From contig OZ025265.1 in the NCBI GenBank assembly GCA_964019135.1, positions 27,255,143 through 27,319,142 of the forward strand: 64,000 nucleotides of DNA, in the 5' to 3' direction. Below are positions 11,556 through 23,800 of this stretch, piece after piece. Both the position numbers and the translations under genes were made by a program. How positions within the stretch are numbered: position 1 is the stretch's first letter; each line of letters opens with the position of its first letter. The notes beneath the pieces are model-generated. The model did not search any database, was not told the origin of the DNA, and saw only the letters and a list, made by a program, of their open reading frames with translations. The DNA comes from Arenicola marina (Eukaryota; Annelida; Polychaeta; Arenicolidae).

Positions 11556-14500
11556 TCACGGCTTGGCGATCAGGGAGTCTTTAACCCTGTGTCTAAGCAC
11601 ACGTCGCAGGATCTTTCCGCTTGCGCTTTTCGGTATTTCCGTGACGAGTTCCACCCCGCCGCGCAGGCGTTTGTGGGGCGCCGCGTTGGCTGGTGGATAA
11701 AGAAAAGGAAATTACAGTTAATACGTGCAAAACAGCTTATGAAACGAGGTGACGATTTGTCTGATTTACTTTAGCGTATAAGGTAATTTATTATGACAAA
11801 CCCACCCCAACTTTTTCTGCCAACCCGTTGCCTGCGATTCACGCGATCGAATAATGCAGAAACCATAATGTTTATTAAGACATTTATTCTCTATCGATGG
11901 TCATACTTACTTACCAGGTGATATATTTATCACGAATACCGCTTTTTTCTCCTGTGATAGAAATTTGCTATCACAATGCTGTATAATGCCTATTTAACGA
12001 CGTGTAATGATCATGAGTGTAACAGTGTGATTTGGTAACCTTATTGTAATCAGTGAAACATAAGCGATACATAGCTTGAGAATGCAAGCTGTGACCATGT
12101 TTTCTGTTTGTTGTGTACACACACCTACAGAACGCACCTGCCACGAATTCCGCTATTTCTCTCTCTGATACTTTCTGTCCGTCCTTGAGGACGACGAAGG
12201 CCCGAGGGAGCTCCCCCGCCATCTCGTCATGCACTCCAATCACCGCCACGTCCCTCACCCCCGGATGGGTCAGCAGTAGGCTCTCAACCTCAGCCGGGGG
12301 CACCTGTCAAAGTCACACCTTGTCACTAGGTAAATATATTAGCAGCATCCTCTTCAAAATCCGATGACCAGTTTATTTGTGGATGCTTCGAGTTTTTCTG
12401 GTTGTGTTTTGCTTGCAATCCAAATTATTACCTTTCCTTTTTTGGAATAATTTTGCCCTGAATACAAGTTATCTATAAATGTAATAGACATGATGCATAT
12501 TGCGACCTTTCTGGAAACTGCTTCCCCAAAGCCCCATTTCAATAGGGACGTTATCACTTACCTGGAAGCCTTTGTACTTAATCAGTTCCTTCAGTCTGTC
12601 CACGACATAGAAATATCCGTCGTCGTCATAATGTCCGATGTCGCCTGCAATGTAGACACTTCACATTGAAGGAACACCAATAAGGGCGGTTTACATAATA
12701 TTCAGCGTGTAATGTGTCATTAACCTATCATTGCCATGAGTTGAACATACAGCATTGATCTCGTACGTGGTATTTACCCTTTAAAATGTATGACGACTTT
12801 AGCCGATAATGATCTTAGAATCCCTCATTGTCGTACATACTGAACAGTCACCCCTCACTGTCCACGGTGGGGGTACAGGCCTAAGTGCAGTCACCCCCCC
12901 ACTGTCCACGGTGGCTGTACATACCTGAGTGCAGCCACCCCTCCCTGCTCACGTTGGCTGTACAGACCTGAGTGCAGCCACCCTCCCTGTCCACGGTGGC
13001 TGTACAGACCTGAGCGTAGCCACCCCTCCCTGTCCATGGTGGCTGTACAGACGTGAGTGCAGCCCCACTCCCTGTCCACGGTGGCTGTACAGACATGAGT
13101 GCAGCCACCCCTCCCTGTCCACGGTGGCTGTACAGACCTGAGTGTAGCCACCTCTCCCTGTCCATGGTGGCTGTACAGACCTGAGTGCAGCCACCCCTCC
13201 CTATCCACGATGGTCGATGTGGCGTCCGGTCGCTTGTAGTAGCCTTTCATCACCTGAGGACCTCGGATCCAGAGCTCTCCATCCTGGTTTGGACCCAGAT
13301 CCCGACCGCTATCTGGGTCCACTATCTGGATAACGGATTATGTTCTGATACAAAACTCCCTGTCACATACATTTGATGATTTTAATCCATTCATTCTTCA
13401 TTTCTGTTAATAAAATACCTCAACATCATTCGTGATTTCAATTTTCTCATTCCAGCGAAATGATTAAATGTGTCACCTTTATTTCGGTGTTTGGAACTAT
13501 TAATCCCGAAGAGCCGTATTTCGCTGTGTAACAGGGACTACACAGGGCGGCGGGACTAGTCTCCGTCATTCCGTAATCTGAAAACAACATTTGCAAAAAA
13601 AATTGAGATCAGCTTGGAATGGAGGATAATCCCCAAAAGTCTTGACGTGCTTGCCTAGTTTCCTTCGTCTTTTCCAAAGCTGAAGCCGCGATTGGCTGGA
13701 TATCAGATGGGAATGAGACGATCTTGGACATCTTGCCCCAAATCTAGTTCATTCTAGTGTGATTTTCATGTAGATATCATGTAATCATGTATTTAGGGAT
13801 TACGCGATCTTTGATAATAAAGGTGGGGCCTGAGGTCTACTGCACAACTTAATTGGATCATGGTCAGATATAGAGGGCAAAGAACCGTCATCACGGGCCT
13901 TTTATCGCTCACCTTGTCTGACGTCACGCAGTCCCAGACGTTCCCGGATGTCGCGAATAGTGTCGCCCCCTAGCGGGGCCGCGCCGCTGTTTAAGGTCTC
14001 GACGCTGCTTAAGTCGTACAGCGCCACCTGGGGGTCCTTGGCCAACATCAGGGCGATAGGCGGGACGATGAAGAGCCACGTGACCTGTATGTTGTATCTT
14101 GGAATTAACGATATTAGTCCAATAAAATTTCATTTCTCCTCAATGTGCGTCGATACATGTACTGATACGTTGGCAGATATTTTATTGCGTGGCATTTAAT
14201 AAGATACATTCCATTCCATGTGCCCCTACCTTGTGATCTTGGATGGCTTTCAGAAAGGTCCTAAGCTCAAAACGAGGCAGGAGGAGGACAGCATCTCCAA
14301 TATAGAGGGCGCTAAGTGTGATGGTGACCAGGCCGTAGATGTGGAAGAGCGGTAACACTCCCATGACGACTCCCTGAGCTCCGCGCCTGCGCACCGGGGT
14401 CTTCAAGACATCTGTCTCCCTGATGAGGTGATTGGGAGGCAAGAACGATAAAATGTCCGAAACAATTGTGCCTCTACAATAGGCCAATCGCATTTCACAC

Positions 14501-17500
14501 TCTTCACTAAATACCTTTGCTACAGTGCACATGCCACGTGACAAAATAGCAGACCGACGCATCGATGAAACTACCATCCATGCATATTCAATGTGGATTA
14601 TATCTAATCTGCTACGATGTATACTGGTAGTCTATTAGACTGTATCATTAAAGGTCGTTATACTCAGTGTAACGCGATCTGCAATGTCTCTATCCTAGTA
14701 ACCACTTGAGATAAATATCTGATTTTGTAACAATCTCATTGCATCACACGGGTTCACAATGTGCACAGTTTCATGGGAATGTGAGTAAAAGTGGCGAATT
14801 CGAAATTCTAAAGATTCAAAATAAAAATTAAGGTGAAAATTCAAAACGCCGGAATGGATATATAATTATAGAATGGTCACCTGAGCTGAAAGATGCAGGC
14901 GACCAGATTGATGTGAGTCAACATAACTCCTTTGGCTTTTCCGGTAGTTCCCGAAGAATACGGTAACACAGCCAGGTCCTCTCCGGGGTCAATGGGTGCG
15001 GGGCTGACCTCTGTGACGTCATTACCATTGCTGCGCGCGCATAACTTCCTGAAGGGCGTGCAACCCGCGGCGTCTCCAAAAACAAAGACCTCCTGAAAAA
15101 AGGGGATTAGAGTTACCACCAAATCAAAAGCTTTCTGCTCTTGCTAACAGCCCATTTCCATTTAATACTAGGGTTATTCCCGGAATTAATGCAAATTATG
15201 GGTGGTGGAATGAGAACAGGATTATGAATAGTATGTACCTGATGCTGTACCGACCGCCTAAATCCGACTATATCATTCCCTTTCAGCATGGGCATATATC
15301 CTGCTGTTCGTACCTCCACCCCACCACACATCTGGCTGGCTGCCGTCACCTTGGTAACCACATTATCGGCTGCCGTGAAGGCAAACTTGGGTTTACAATC
15401 CGACATCTGAGAGAGAATCTCATCTGTGCTTCGGAAAGAACAAAAATTACATGATGATAATAATTCTTAAGTCAGGTGCATGTCAAGGCATGTGTTAATT
15501 TGTTTATCTGTAGTTTACCTATGTCCTGCAAATTAATCATTAGGCCCAGTTCGCAACTAAATAGTCTATGTGCCTCCCGTTAAATTTAACAATCAGAATT
15601 ATCCTTCATACGCGAACATTGAAAATGTATCTTATCGAATTCGAATACTTTTAGCATTTACTGTGTCACAATATTTCCGTACCGGCATCGGAACTATTGA
15701 ACTATCGGACACCGAAAATGGAATCTGCAACTTAAACAAGCCTCTAAAACCGTTCGTGATCCCAGACCCCGTTGAGCTCTGTCAACCGTAAGGTTATGGG
15801 GGGCAGTTATGTGAAGCCGAAGTTATGTAAGGAACGAGCTCTCTCTGCTGGCAGTGTCTAAATTTCGCTAAATTTTTAGGCGCCTTTTGTGTAGTGGCGA
15901 CCCAGTTGCAGGCGGAGGATGTGAAGTGACAGAGGTTGGTGCCGCAAACACATAATTTTGTGGTCCAAGACTCGGAACCTTCATGTTATTGCAGGGTGAG
16001 CTGCTAAATCTGTATATTAATCACATGGCCTCACTCGCTGCCACGTGACAGGGAGCGCATTTCTCTTTAGTAATGACGTGGGGACTTGATTCCTAAGTTC
16101 AAACATGCTAGAACTCTTTCATTTAAAAAACAAAAATTCCCGTACACGTTAGTTGCGACGGAAACAAAATTTTGGACACAAGATTTCAAAATGTTTGTCG
16201 ATTTTTACTGAGCTTTACCATCACCCCATCCTTTAAGTATGTCTCAAACTCTTCGCTCTGTAGTTTACCGACGGTGTAAGCCGGGTTGCATGTCGACATG
16301 ATGCCTCCCAGATGTATGACGGCCAACAGAGCCACAGGAAACTCTAGACAGTTCTGTGTACAGATGAAGACGAAGTCGCCCTTCCGGAGCCCCCTCTGGC
16401 GGAGATGATGTGCAACCTGCATGACGTCACGGTGAAGGTCACGGAAGGTCATCCGTCGTCCTGTTATGCCATCAATCTGAAATCAGCAGAAAAATTGGCT
16501 TTCGGCATCAGTTTTGTCAAAGTAATGTATATATGATGGAAAATGTGGGTAAGCCTATGGTTAAAGGAGTAATTCAGCTATATTTACGCATGCCTAACAA
16601 CAGTAATTTATTTGAACATTAAACTGATTAATCACAGCCAATCATAATCGAGCATCGTGGAAGGACACTTCGTCACGCGCTTCGACCTGTCCCATCTACT
16701 TGTCAGCATTATACAAAAAAATATGGCTGGCAGAGGCACAGCCTTCCTGTTTCGACATTTGCCGATACAAGCAGATACATATGTATCTTATCGGCCAACG
16801 TTCTACAAACATGGTCAAACCGGATCGATGACTTCAACCATTATAAAAAGATGCCTCCATAAACATTAACAGGCTGAACTGTGGATTAACAGGTCATGGG
16901 TTCGCACTTTGAATATAAACAATTTCAATGTAACCAGGGAATAGTGTATCACCAAGAATGGTGTATTCTCCACGGAATGCAGACCGGCTCTATAGTAAAA
17001 CACACTCTGCCAGCAGATTTGAAAAAATATGGCCATTCCGTTATCGTACGCTCACAATAGCAGGGTTAAACGGAAAAATAGTTCAAAATAACACGGGGGT
17101 CAAAGTTCAAAGCGTTTCACCTCGAGCGAACATGAAAACATGCTTCTAATTCATCAAAGTCTAATCAATTTGTACGATACCGTACCAATAGCATTACAAA
17201 TACTAAATAGTGGTGTATTTGATGCCAAAATGCTAATATACATGTATCTTTGATTCGATTCGATTACATTCGTTTAAATTTGTGCGTATGAAAAATAATT
17301 CTTGTAGTTAAATTTGACTTGGGCAGAGGGACTATAACTTGAGCGGAACGCCATCTGCCGGGAGATCGATCCCCACCTGGACACGTTCGATTTTGTTGCA
17401 GGTTGCTGAATCGAGTAGATGCACACTACTAATCCCCCAGAGGGCCTTTTTCGACACAGTGACACGACCATTTTTTAAATCGACCGCGCGACATGGACCT

Positions 17501-17855
17501 CTTCTTAGCATCGACATGCGACATGGACCTCTTCTTAACATCGACATGCGACATGGACCTCTTCTTAACATCGACATGCGACATGGACCTCTTCTTAGCG
17601 TCGACATGCGATATGGACCTCTTGTTAGCATCGACATACGACATGGACCTCTTAAAATTGACATGCAATATGGCTATTCCCCCACTGGGGCTCTTCTACT
17701 TTGCCGTGTAGCCAGGTTGACTGATACGCTCAGGTACCGTTTGTATTTCAACTGACCAGTGCCACTCGGTTTCCGTACTCCCTCAGTTTGGGCAGTAACA
17801 CCTGAGTGACCGACAGGCTGGTGGGGAAGGCGACATCAGGCAGAAGGCTCTTCAT
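11556..17855 (-). CDS. 4CL/luciferase-like acyl-CoA synthetase, copy 2 (complete, altered C-terminus AKP)
   Basis: Exons on the complement: 17757-17855, 16269-16476, 15314-15423, 14881-15092, 14230-14419, 13913-14084, 13477-13577, 13181-13325, 12562-12644, 12138-12303, 11556-11689. Exon lengths and phases equal those of copy 1, giving 539 residues with no frame break. The P-loop [33 protein letters not shown] and PKSASGK are intact. It differs from copy 1 in three visible ways. The core motif reads DYGMTETSP, with Asp where Gly is usual. Intron 9 has a standard GT donor. The final codon is CCG rather than CTG, so the protein ends AKP and should lack the peroxisomal signal. Intron 1 holds a 30-bp minisatellite and intron 8 a 43-bp one. 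Whether it is expressed cannot be judged. Confidence 0.88.
12753..12761. other. Empty LINE insertion site in intron 8 of copy 2
   Basis: CATTGATCT occurs once here between flanks that in copy 6 are separated by a LINE bounded by two copies of CATTGATCT. This is the pre-insertion state. Confidence 0.75.
12847..13212 (-). repeat. 43-bp exon 8/intron 8 minisatellite, copy 2
   Basis: About eight to nine units on the minus strand, starting in the last coding bases of exon 8 (encoding DREGWLHS) and running into intron 8. It is the same unit as in copy 1 with independent point changes and small length variants. Confidence 0.85.
17491..17665. repeat. 30-bp minisatellite in intron 1 of copy 2
   Basis: About six units built on GACATGGACCTCTTCTTA plus 12 more bases (AACATCGACATGC type). 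The period is a multiple of three and the unit has no stop in several frames, so long artificial ORFs appear on both strands. It lies between exons 1 and 2 of copy 2. Confidence 0.85.
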
Positions 17856-17959
17856 GGTGTCCTGGTGCTGGTTTCAATGCCACTGGAAACCAAATTTACA
17901 GAGCAACAGTTGTTATGTAATTAAAATCAACGCGGATATTATTTACCACAGAGGTTAAC

Positions 17960-20700
17960 GAAGCAGGATTATCGTGGAATAAATTCTACACTGGACTGGA
18001 TGCCTGGATGGAGTTATTTTGTCCAAAAAAAGTTTTTTTGTTTACATTTTCTCCATCCTGATATATCCGGATTTCATAATCTGCTTCACTTTACTCAAAT
18101 TAACGGGAAGCGAATCCCCAGACACACCGTTGAGCGGAGTCATAATACCACTACAATACGGATTCATGTTACAATTGAAATACGAAGTCTCAAGCAGAGA
18201 CAGATGATTCTCTCTATACGCCTCCCCACTTAACTATATTAGCTTTCAGAATCAATTCGATCAAAGCGAAATATATTTCATGGAAATTATTAGTAGGCTA
18301 ACTGTTGAAGAAGTAATTCAATAATATTTACGCATACCTCACAACAGTAATTTATCTAAACATGTCTACAAATGTCTGGCCGAGGCCCAACCACCGTCCG
18401 GTTTCGATATTTGCCCATGCAAACAGATGAATATGTATCTTATCGGCCTACGTTATCCAAATATGACTGAGGCTTGCCCTGCACCCCCCCCCCCCACCCT
18501 TGCCCGAGCCACCGCTATATCTGTGGAAGCAGACATTAGATTAGATTAGACCGACATTAGCTCTGTATATATGAGAGTGCATCTCTATAAATGATACACA
18601 TCTGTCAAGTTCAATGTGTACATCATTATAATACAGAGCTAGCATGTGACTCAGCGAATCAACTGGTCAGGGGGTCGAACCCTATGGCATCTGCTGATTT
18701 CCCCCATCCCCATTCTATTGTCCTGGGACGTATTTTGGCCAAATGTAACCTTCATGTGGCCAATAGCGACATAAAACAGCAAAGTGCATTTATCTATGAA
18801 TGTGACACACCTGTAAAAGTAAATATATATATAATATAGAGACAGCGTAAGAAGCAGATTTCCTCACGTTTAATGCATCATGATGACTAACACACAGTAA
18901 CAACGACCCGCACATCAACACGAAGATGTACTCACATCAGGCTATGAAGAGTGTGAGCTCGCAATTTATGTAATGATCAGAGTGAACCAATATGCGACCA
19001 GATCATACACATAGTGGACGTCTCTAAGCCAGGTTACTGCTTTGAACACGAACTCGGGCCCCTGATATGGCTAACAATCTGCGTACTCTGGGCCCATGTA
19101 CAACATTTTCGAGTCAACAAGCCCGAGGGCAACGTGCAATTGACAAAGTACTCTTGACTTCTTCAACCCGTCCAGGCAGCCACAAGTATTGCTAATTCAC
19201 GAAGGAAACACTATATGGGGAGGCAGGGGTGGGGGTTGGGTAAGGCGGGAGCTGGGTGGGGGGGGGGGGCCGATTCGGGCACAAACTCATGGGCTCCATG
19301 GGCTTTTGAATTAAGGTGTTTTCTGTCGTAACATGCTAATTAGCGTCCGGAGTGCCTGGTGGGATATGGTGTCATGCCATACCTGTGGTTTGTTACTAGT
19401 CTCTATCGGGACCCACATTTGACGAGAGAAAAACGTTTAGCTCATGTAGGAAACAGGGTTTGATCAATTTGGCCAATACACACTGTAGCTCAGACTTGCA
19501 ACCTTCCATGTTAGAAATCACGAAATGAATTATTCAAGTAATTGGCAGGCGTGAATGACAATATGAGAGCTTTGCTGGAACAATGGTTCGCCCTGGAACG
19601 ACTAGATCTTTTGAGCATTATACGCTTTTATCGTTTTGTGCATTTAAAGCATAAGTGTAACCAGATAATTACCGATATGATATACACGCCTTCAGTTATA
19701 TCGCTCACTTGCGAAACGAGAAATGATATGATGGCTACTGATAACTAACGCAGAAAGATCTTTTAAACTCTAAGCTCAAGTCGAGCCAGCGAGTAATGAT
19801 AAAGTGAAAACACCTATTCATAATTATGAAACCAGGTTGGATATATGACACTTGAACGATTATAAGGGTTCTGGAAAACGAAGAAAACGGTCGTGAAAAC
19901 GCAAAAACGTGCGAACCATCCCTTAGCAGTCAGTTCTAAGTTTGTACTTCATACAAAGGTCCTCATAGATTAGTGGATTGTCTGATGTATATACATCTTT
20001 TCATGTGCAAGATTTCATTAAAAATGTAATACATGCAATACCGTACTGAGTGTCCAAGTATTCGTGAATACGTGAGTCCTGTAGCGAGTCACGAGGGTGA
20101 ATACGTGCGTCCTGTAGCGAGTCACGAGGGTGAATACGTAAGTCTTGTAGCGAGTTACGAGGGTGAATACTGTGGTCCTGTAGCGAGAGTCACGAGGGTG
20201 AATACGTGAGTCCTGTAGCGAGTCACGAGAGTGAATACGTGAGTCCTGTAGCAAGTCACGAGGGTGAATACGGGAGTCCTGTAGCGAGTCACGAGGGTGA
20301 ATACGTGACTCCTGTAGCGAGTCACGAAGTTCAATACGCAAGTCTTGTAGCGGGTTACGAGGGTGAATACTGTGGTCCTGTAGCTTGTACTGTACAAACT
20401 TTCAATGTAGATCGCGATCAGATTAGGTTGGGCACCCGCCTTACCGTTACTTACCTAGATTACATAAGACACTGCCGATAAGATAAATATCTGTTTGTTT
20501 ACATTGATAAATGTAAACACAGCACAGTCGTACTTTAAGCAGACATATCCATGGCTTCACTGATAAGTGGAGGGCGTGAGGGAAGGGGGGGGGGGTGGTG
20601 CTAGGTCGACGACCAGGGCACATCAAGAAGTGCCTGGCGCTCACTCGCTCCTCCGGTTCGCAATGCTGGATTATGGTTAACCCTAATGATCTAATGGTAA
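17960..20700. other. Head-to-head spacer between copies 2 and 3
   Basis: No gene recognised. It contains C-rich and G-rich runs (about 18.48 kb, 19.22-19.27 kb and 20.59 kb), a GGGGTCGAACCCT motif near 18.67 kb that resembles a decayed pol III B box, and the 33-bp minisatellite at 20.06-20.40 kb. The spacer recurs at about 33.97-36.72 kb and, with insertions, at 50.0-53.09 kb. A short open frame at 19542-19748 is broken by a stop in the third copy. Confidence 0.6.
20057..20395 (+). repeat. 33-bp minisatellite, first spacer
   Basis: About ten units containing GTCCTGTAGCGAGTCACGAG and GGTGAATAC, period about 33 bp. It lies between divergent synthetase copies 2 and 3. Confidence 0.85.
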
Positions 20701-20808
20701 ATATCCAATTCCGTGCGCAAGTCAATACCATCACAAGAAGACAATACAATACCACATTGCACAACTGCAGAGGCATTGTATTTCTTATTATCTTTCCTCT
20801 TCGGCCAG

Positions 20809-23800
20809 GCTAACAGACGTCTTTAAGACCCCGGTGTGTAGGCGTGCAGAGCAGAGAGTCATCATGGGAGTCTTACCCTTCTTCCACATCTACGGTCTGG
20901 TCTGTGTCATCTTCAGCTCCCTCTATGTTGGAGATGCCGTGGTAGTCTTGCCTCATTTTAGGCTTCGAACCTTTCTTGAAGCCATCCAAAATCACAAAAT
21001 ATGACAGCATGAAAAGAAATCTGTATTTCTGTTGTATTGATTGGGAATTATCCATAAATATCAGCGTGATCATCTCAACGCTGATTGGTTCAAATGCTCG
21101 ACGCTGATTGGTTGACAATTTCCAAATCTTGAAGTCGATCGAAACTTTAAAACATGCGCAAAACTTACAATGCGTGGAAACCGACTCTCAAATTGCTTAT
21201 AGCAAAGTTGATTGATTTCAATAAACGTTACAACGTATCTCATCGTGTGAACAGGGCATTATGCAATAACACACTTTTTTTTATTTATTTTTTTTTATTT
21301 CAAAATAAAAGTGCGGCACATAGGTACATCAAGTCCAAAACAATAAAACCTGATGAAGAAAGAAAAGACATTGTTTACGTCAATGCAATATTTAGTTTCT
21401 CAAGCCAGTTACATATATTTTTAATTTTTGTTACCCTGGCTACCCTGTATATGTTAATTTTTTGTTTTAATTCAGCCAGAAATAATTTATTGATATCGGA
21501 GTGAACACATCTGGTTTCTTTAATGAAAATGACCATGAAGCCTGTCCACAATATCGCTTTTATTATGCGTGACGTGTCCCACAGGTCACGTGGCTCTTCA
21601 TCGCCCTGATGTTGGCCAAGGACCCCCAGGTGGCGCTGTACGACATGAGCAGCGTCGAGTCCTTAAACAGCGGCGCGGCTTCGCTGGGGGGCGACACTAT
21701 TCGCGATATCCGGGAACGTCTGGGACTGCGTGATGTCAGACAAGGTGATAGATTAATGGCCATGTTGAGGCTCGAACAGTTCTTGGCAATATATAGTTCA
21801 TTGCGAGCCAGGCAAGATGATTATCTATATGCTAACCACTGGCTACATGGCTCCACTCTCCCTGCCTTCTCCCATTGACGCGATGTGCCCAAAGGTGGTT
21901 AAAGCGTCCACAATAAACAACCAACCCACCAACCAACCAAATTGACGACCTCGCCGACAACATTTAATTTACCAGCGTGGAAGTTAATGTCACTTACCCT
22001 GTACATATAAGTCGTTGCAGTTTCATTTTGTCCATGTTGTTGAAAATTTAATGGGGTTTTTTTTGGCTTTAAGGATACGGATTGACGGAAACCAGTCCCG
22101 TGGCTCTGGCGAGTCCGTGCTACACGGCGAAATATGGGTCTTCGGGACTGATAGTGCCAAACACCGAAATAAAGGTGACACATTCAGTAATGCCGCCAGA
22201 GTGTGTGAGAATTCCAGTTGAATGACGACAAATTTTGACTAGACATAGTAACAGAATTGCGAAATATAGCGAGTAAATGTTTACATATATTTATGTGGCA
22301 GAGAACTTTACACCAGCGGAAAATTCCCTCTTCCAGATATTGGATCCGGATAGCGGCCAAGATCTAGGTCCAAACCAGGATGGAGAGCTCTGGATCCGAG
22401 GTCCTCATGTGATGAAAGGCTACTACAAGCGACCAGAGGCCACAGCGAGCACCGTGGACAGGGAGGGGTGGCTGCACTCAGGTCTGTACAGCCACCGTGG
22501 ACAGGGAGGGGTGGCTGCACTCAGGTCTGTACAGCCACCGTAGACAGGGAGCGGTGGCTGCACTCTGGTCTGTACAGCCACCGTGGACAGGGAGGGGTGG
22601 CTGTACTCAGGACTGGAAGGGGTGGGGGTTGGGGTGAAGGTTGCTCAACTCAGTATATTCTAGGTTTCTACGATCATGGTCTGCTAAATTCGTATTTGTA
22701 TTCGCTATTTGTAACACAAGTAAATATACCACTTACGAGACCAATGCTGCCAGTTGTATCAATAGTAACGCCAGCATAATCGCACGCAACATGATGTATA
22801 TTTTGCACACCGCCCTTATTTGTGTCCCTTCAGTGTGAAGTGTCTACATTGCAGGCGACATCGGACATTATGACGACGACGGATATTTCTATGTTGTGGA
22901 CCGACTGAAGGAACTCATTAAATACAAAGGTTTCCAGGCGAGTGACAGCGTCTATACGATAATAAGGCCAACGGATGCAGTTTTCACCAATATTTCAGGA
23001 AAGGAAGGGCTTTATCATGTGAAACAAAAGATGCCGGAGCGATATATGGGCTTTGCATAATTAGTCCATAAAGGCGTCAGACTTATTGTATGTCATCATA
23101 TCATTCATATTCCTACTATTCTTTCACCCATCGGCATGGGTTACTCTAGTTGCACCTGGAATAATTTTAACTTCTATTTGTGCATTTCAAAGCTGACAAG
23201 TTTTTCTTACTAGAAACATGGTGTCAAAGGAGATTATACACTTCGCGATTATGCTCTTTGGTTGGAACGAAAAACGCCCAATCATGCGTGGTGTACGCCT
23301 AATATATTTTATATGTGTATATCAAGCACTATAGCCCTCCAAGTCAACTTGGGCTCACTTGAGGAGCATCCAGAAATATTAACTGGAGGATCTTATACAG
23401 TGCACCCAGTAAGCCGGGACGCAAAATATTTTTTTAAAACAATCGATGTCGTTCAACATGTCCAATATGAACAAAACAATGGCGTGGTCCAGACACATTA
23501 TCAAGGATCACGTGTTGCTTGGTCAAGAGCCGTAACAAATGCCAGGGTACTAAGCAATTGACAATGGTTTGGCTCGAATTTCTTGCCTCTATATATCCAT
23601 ACCGTCGTCCAACACCCTGAACCCCGAGTGAAGCATTCACCGGTTCGTCGAATAGTGACAAGCCGTGATTCTGACAGGTGCCCCCGGCTGAGGGGTAGAC
23701 TCTTATTTAGGGTACGACTATTATAGAAAATGAAAAGCCATAACTAGAGTTGGAAACGAAACACAAACAGCACAACTTACTTGCGAAGCATCCACAAATG

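Noticed and set aside
16186-16268. Extension of exon 2 beyond VG into [14 protein letters not shown]
   Set aside because: The GTAAAC donor after CCGTCG gives the phase needed to join exon 3 (yielding PAYTVDEVLSQM, as in the 4CL family), and copy 1 has a stop right after GKL, so the extension is intronic.
17491-17665. CRISPR-like array of 30-bp repeats
   Set aside because: Units are directly adjacent with no unique spacers, the host is a eukaryote and no cas genes are present.
18651-18703. Possible tRNA gene around GGGGTCGAACCCT
   Set aside because: Only a B-box-like motif is present; no acceptor or anticodon stem can be folded with confidence.
19542-19748. 68-codon frame (MAGVNDNMRALLEQW) present in repeated spacers
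   Set aside because: It appears conserved because the spacer is duplicated; in the third spacer the frame is stopped after MAGVSDNM.
20018-20341. Arg/Asp-rich repeat protein (RDSLQDSRIHP)
   Set aside because: Product of the 33-bp minisatellite; no start context, domain or splice support.
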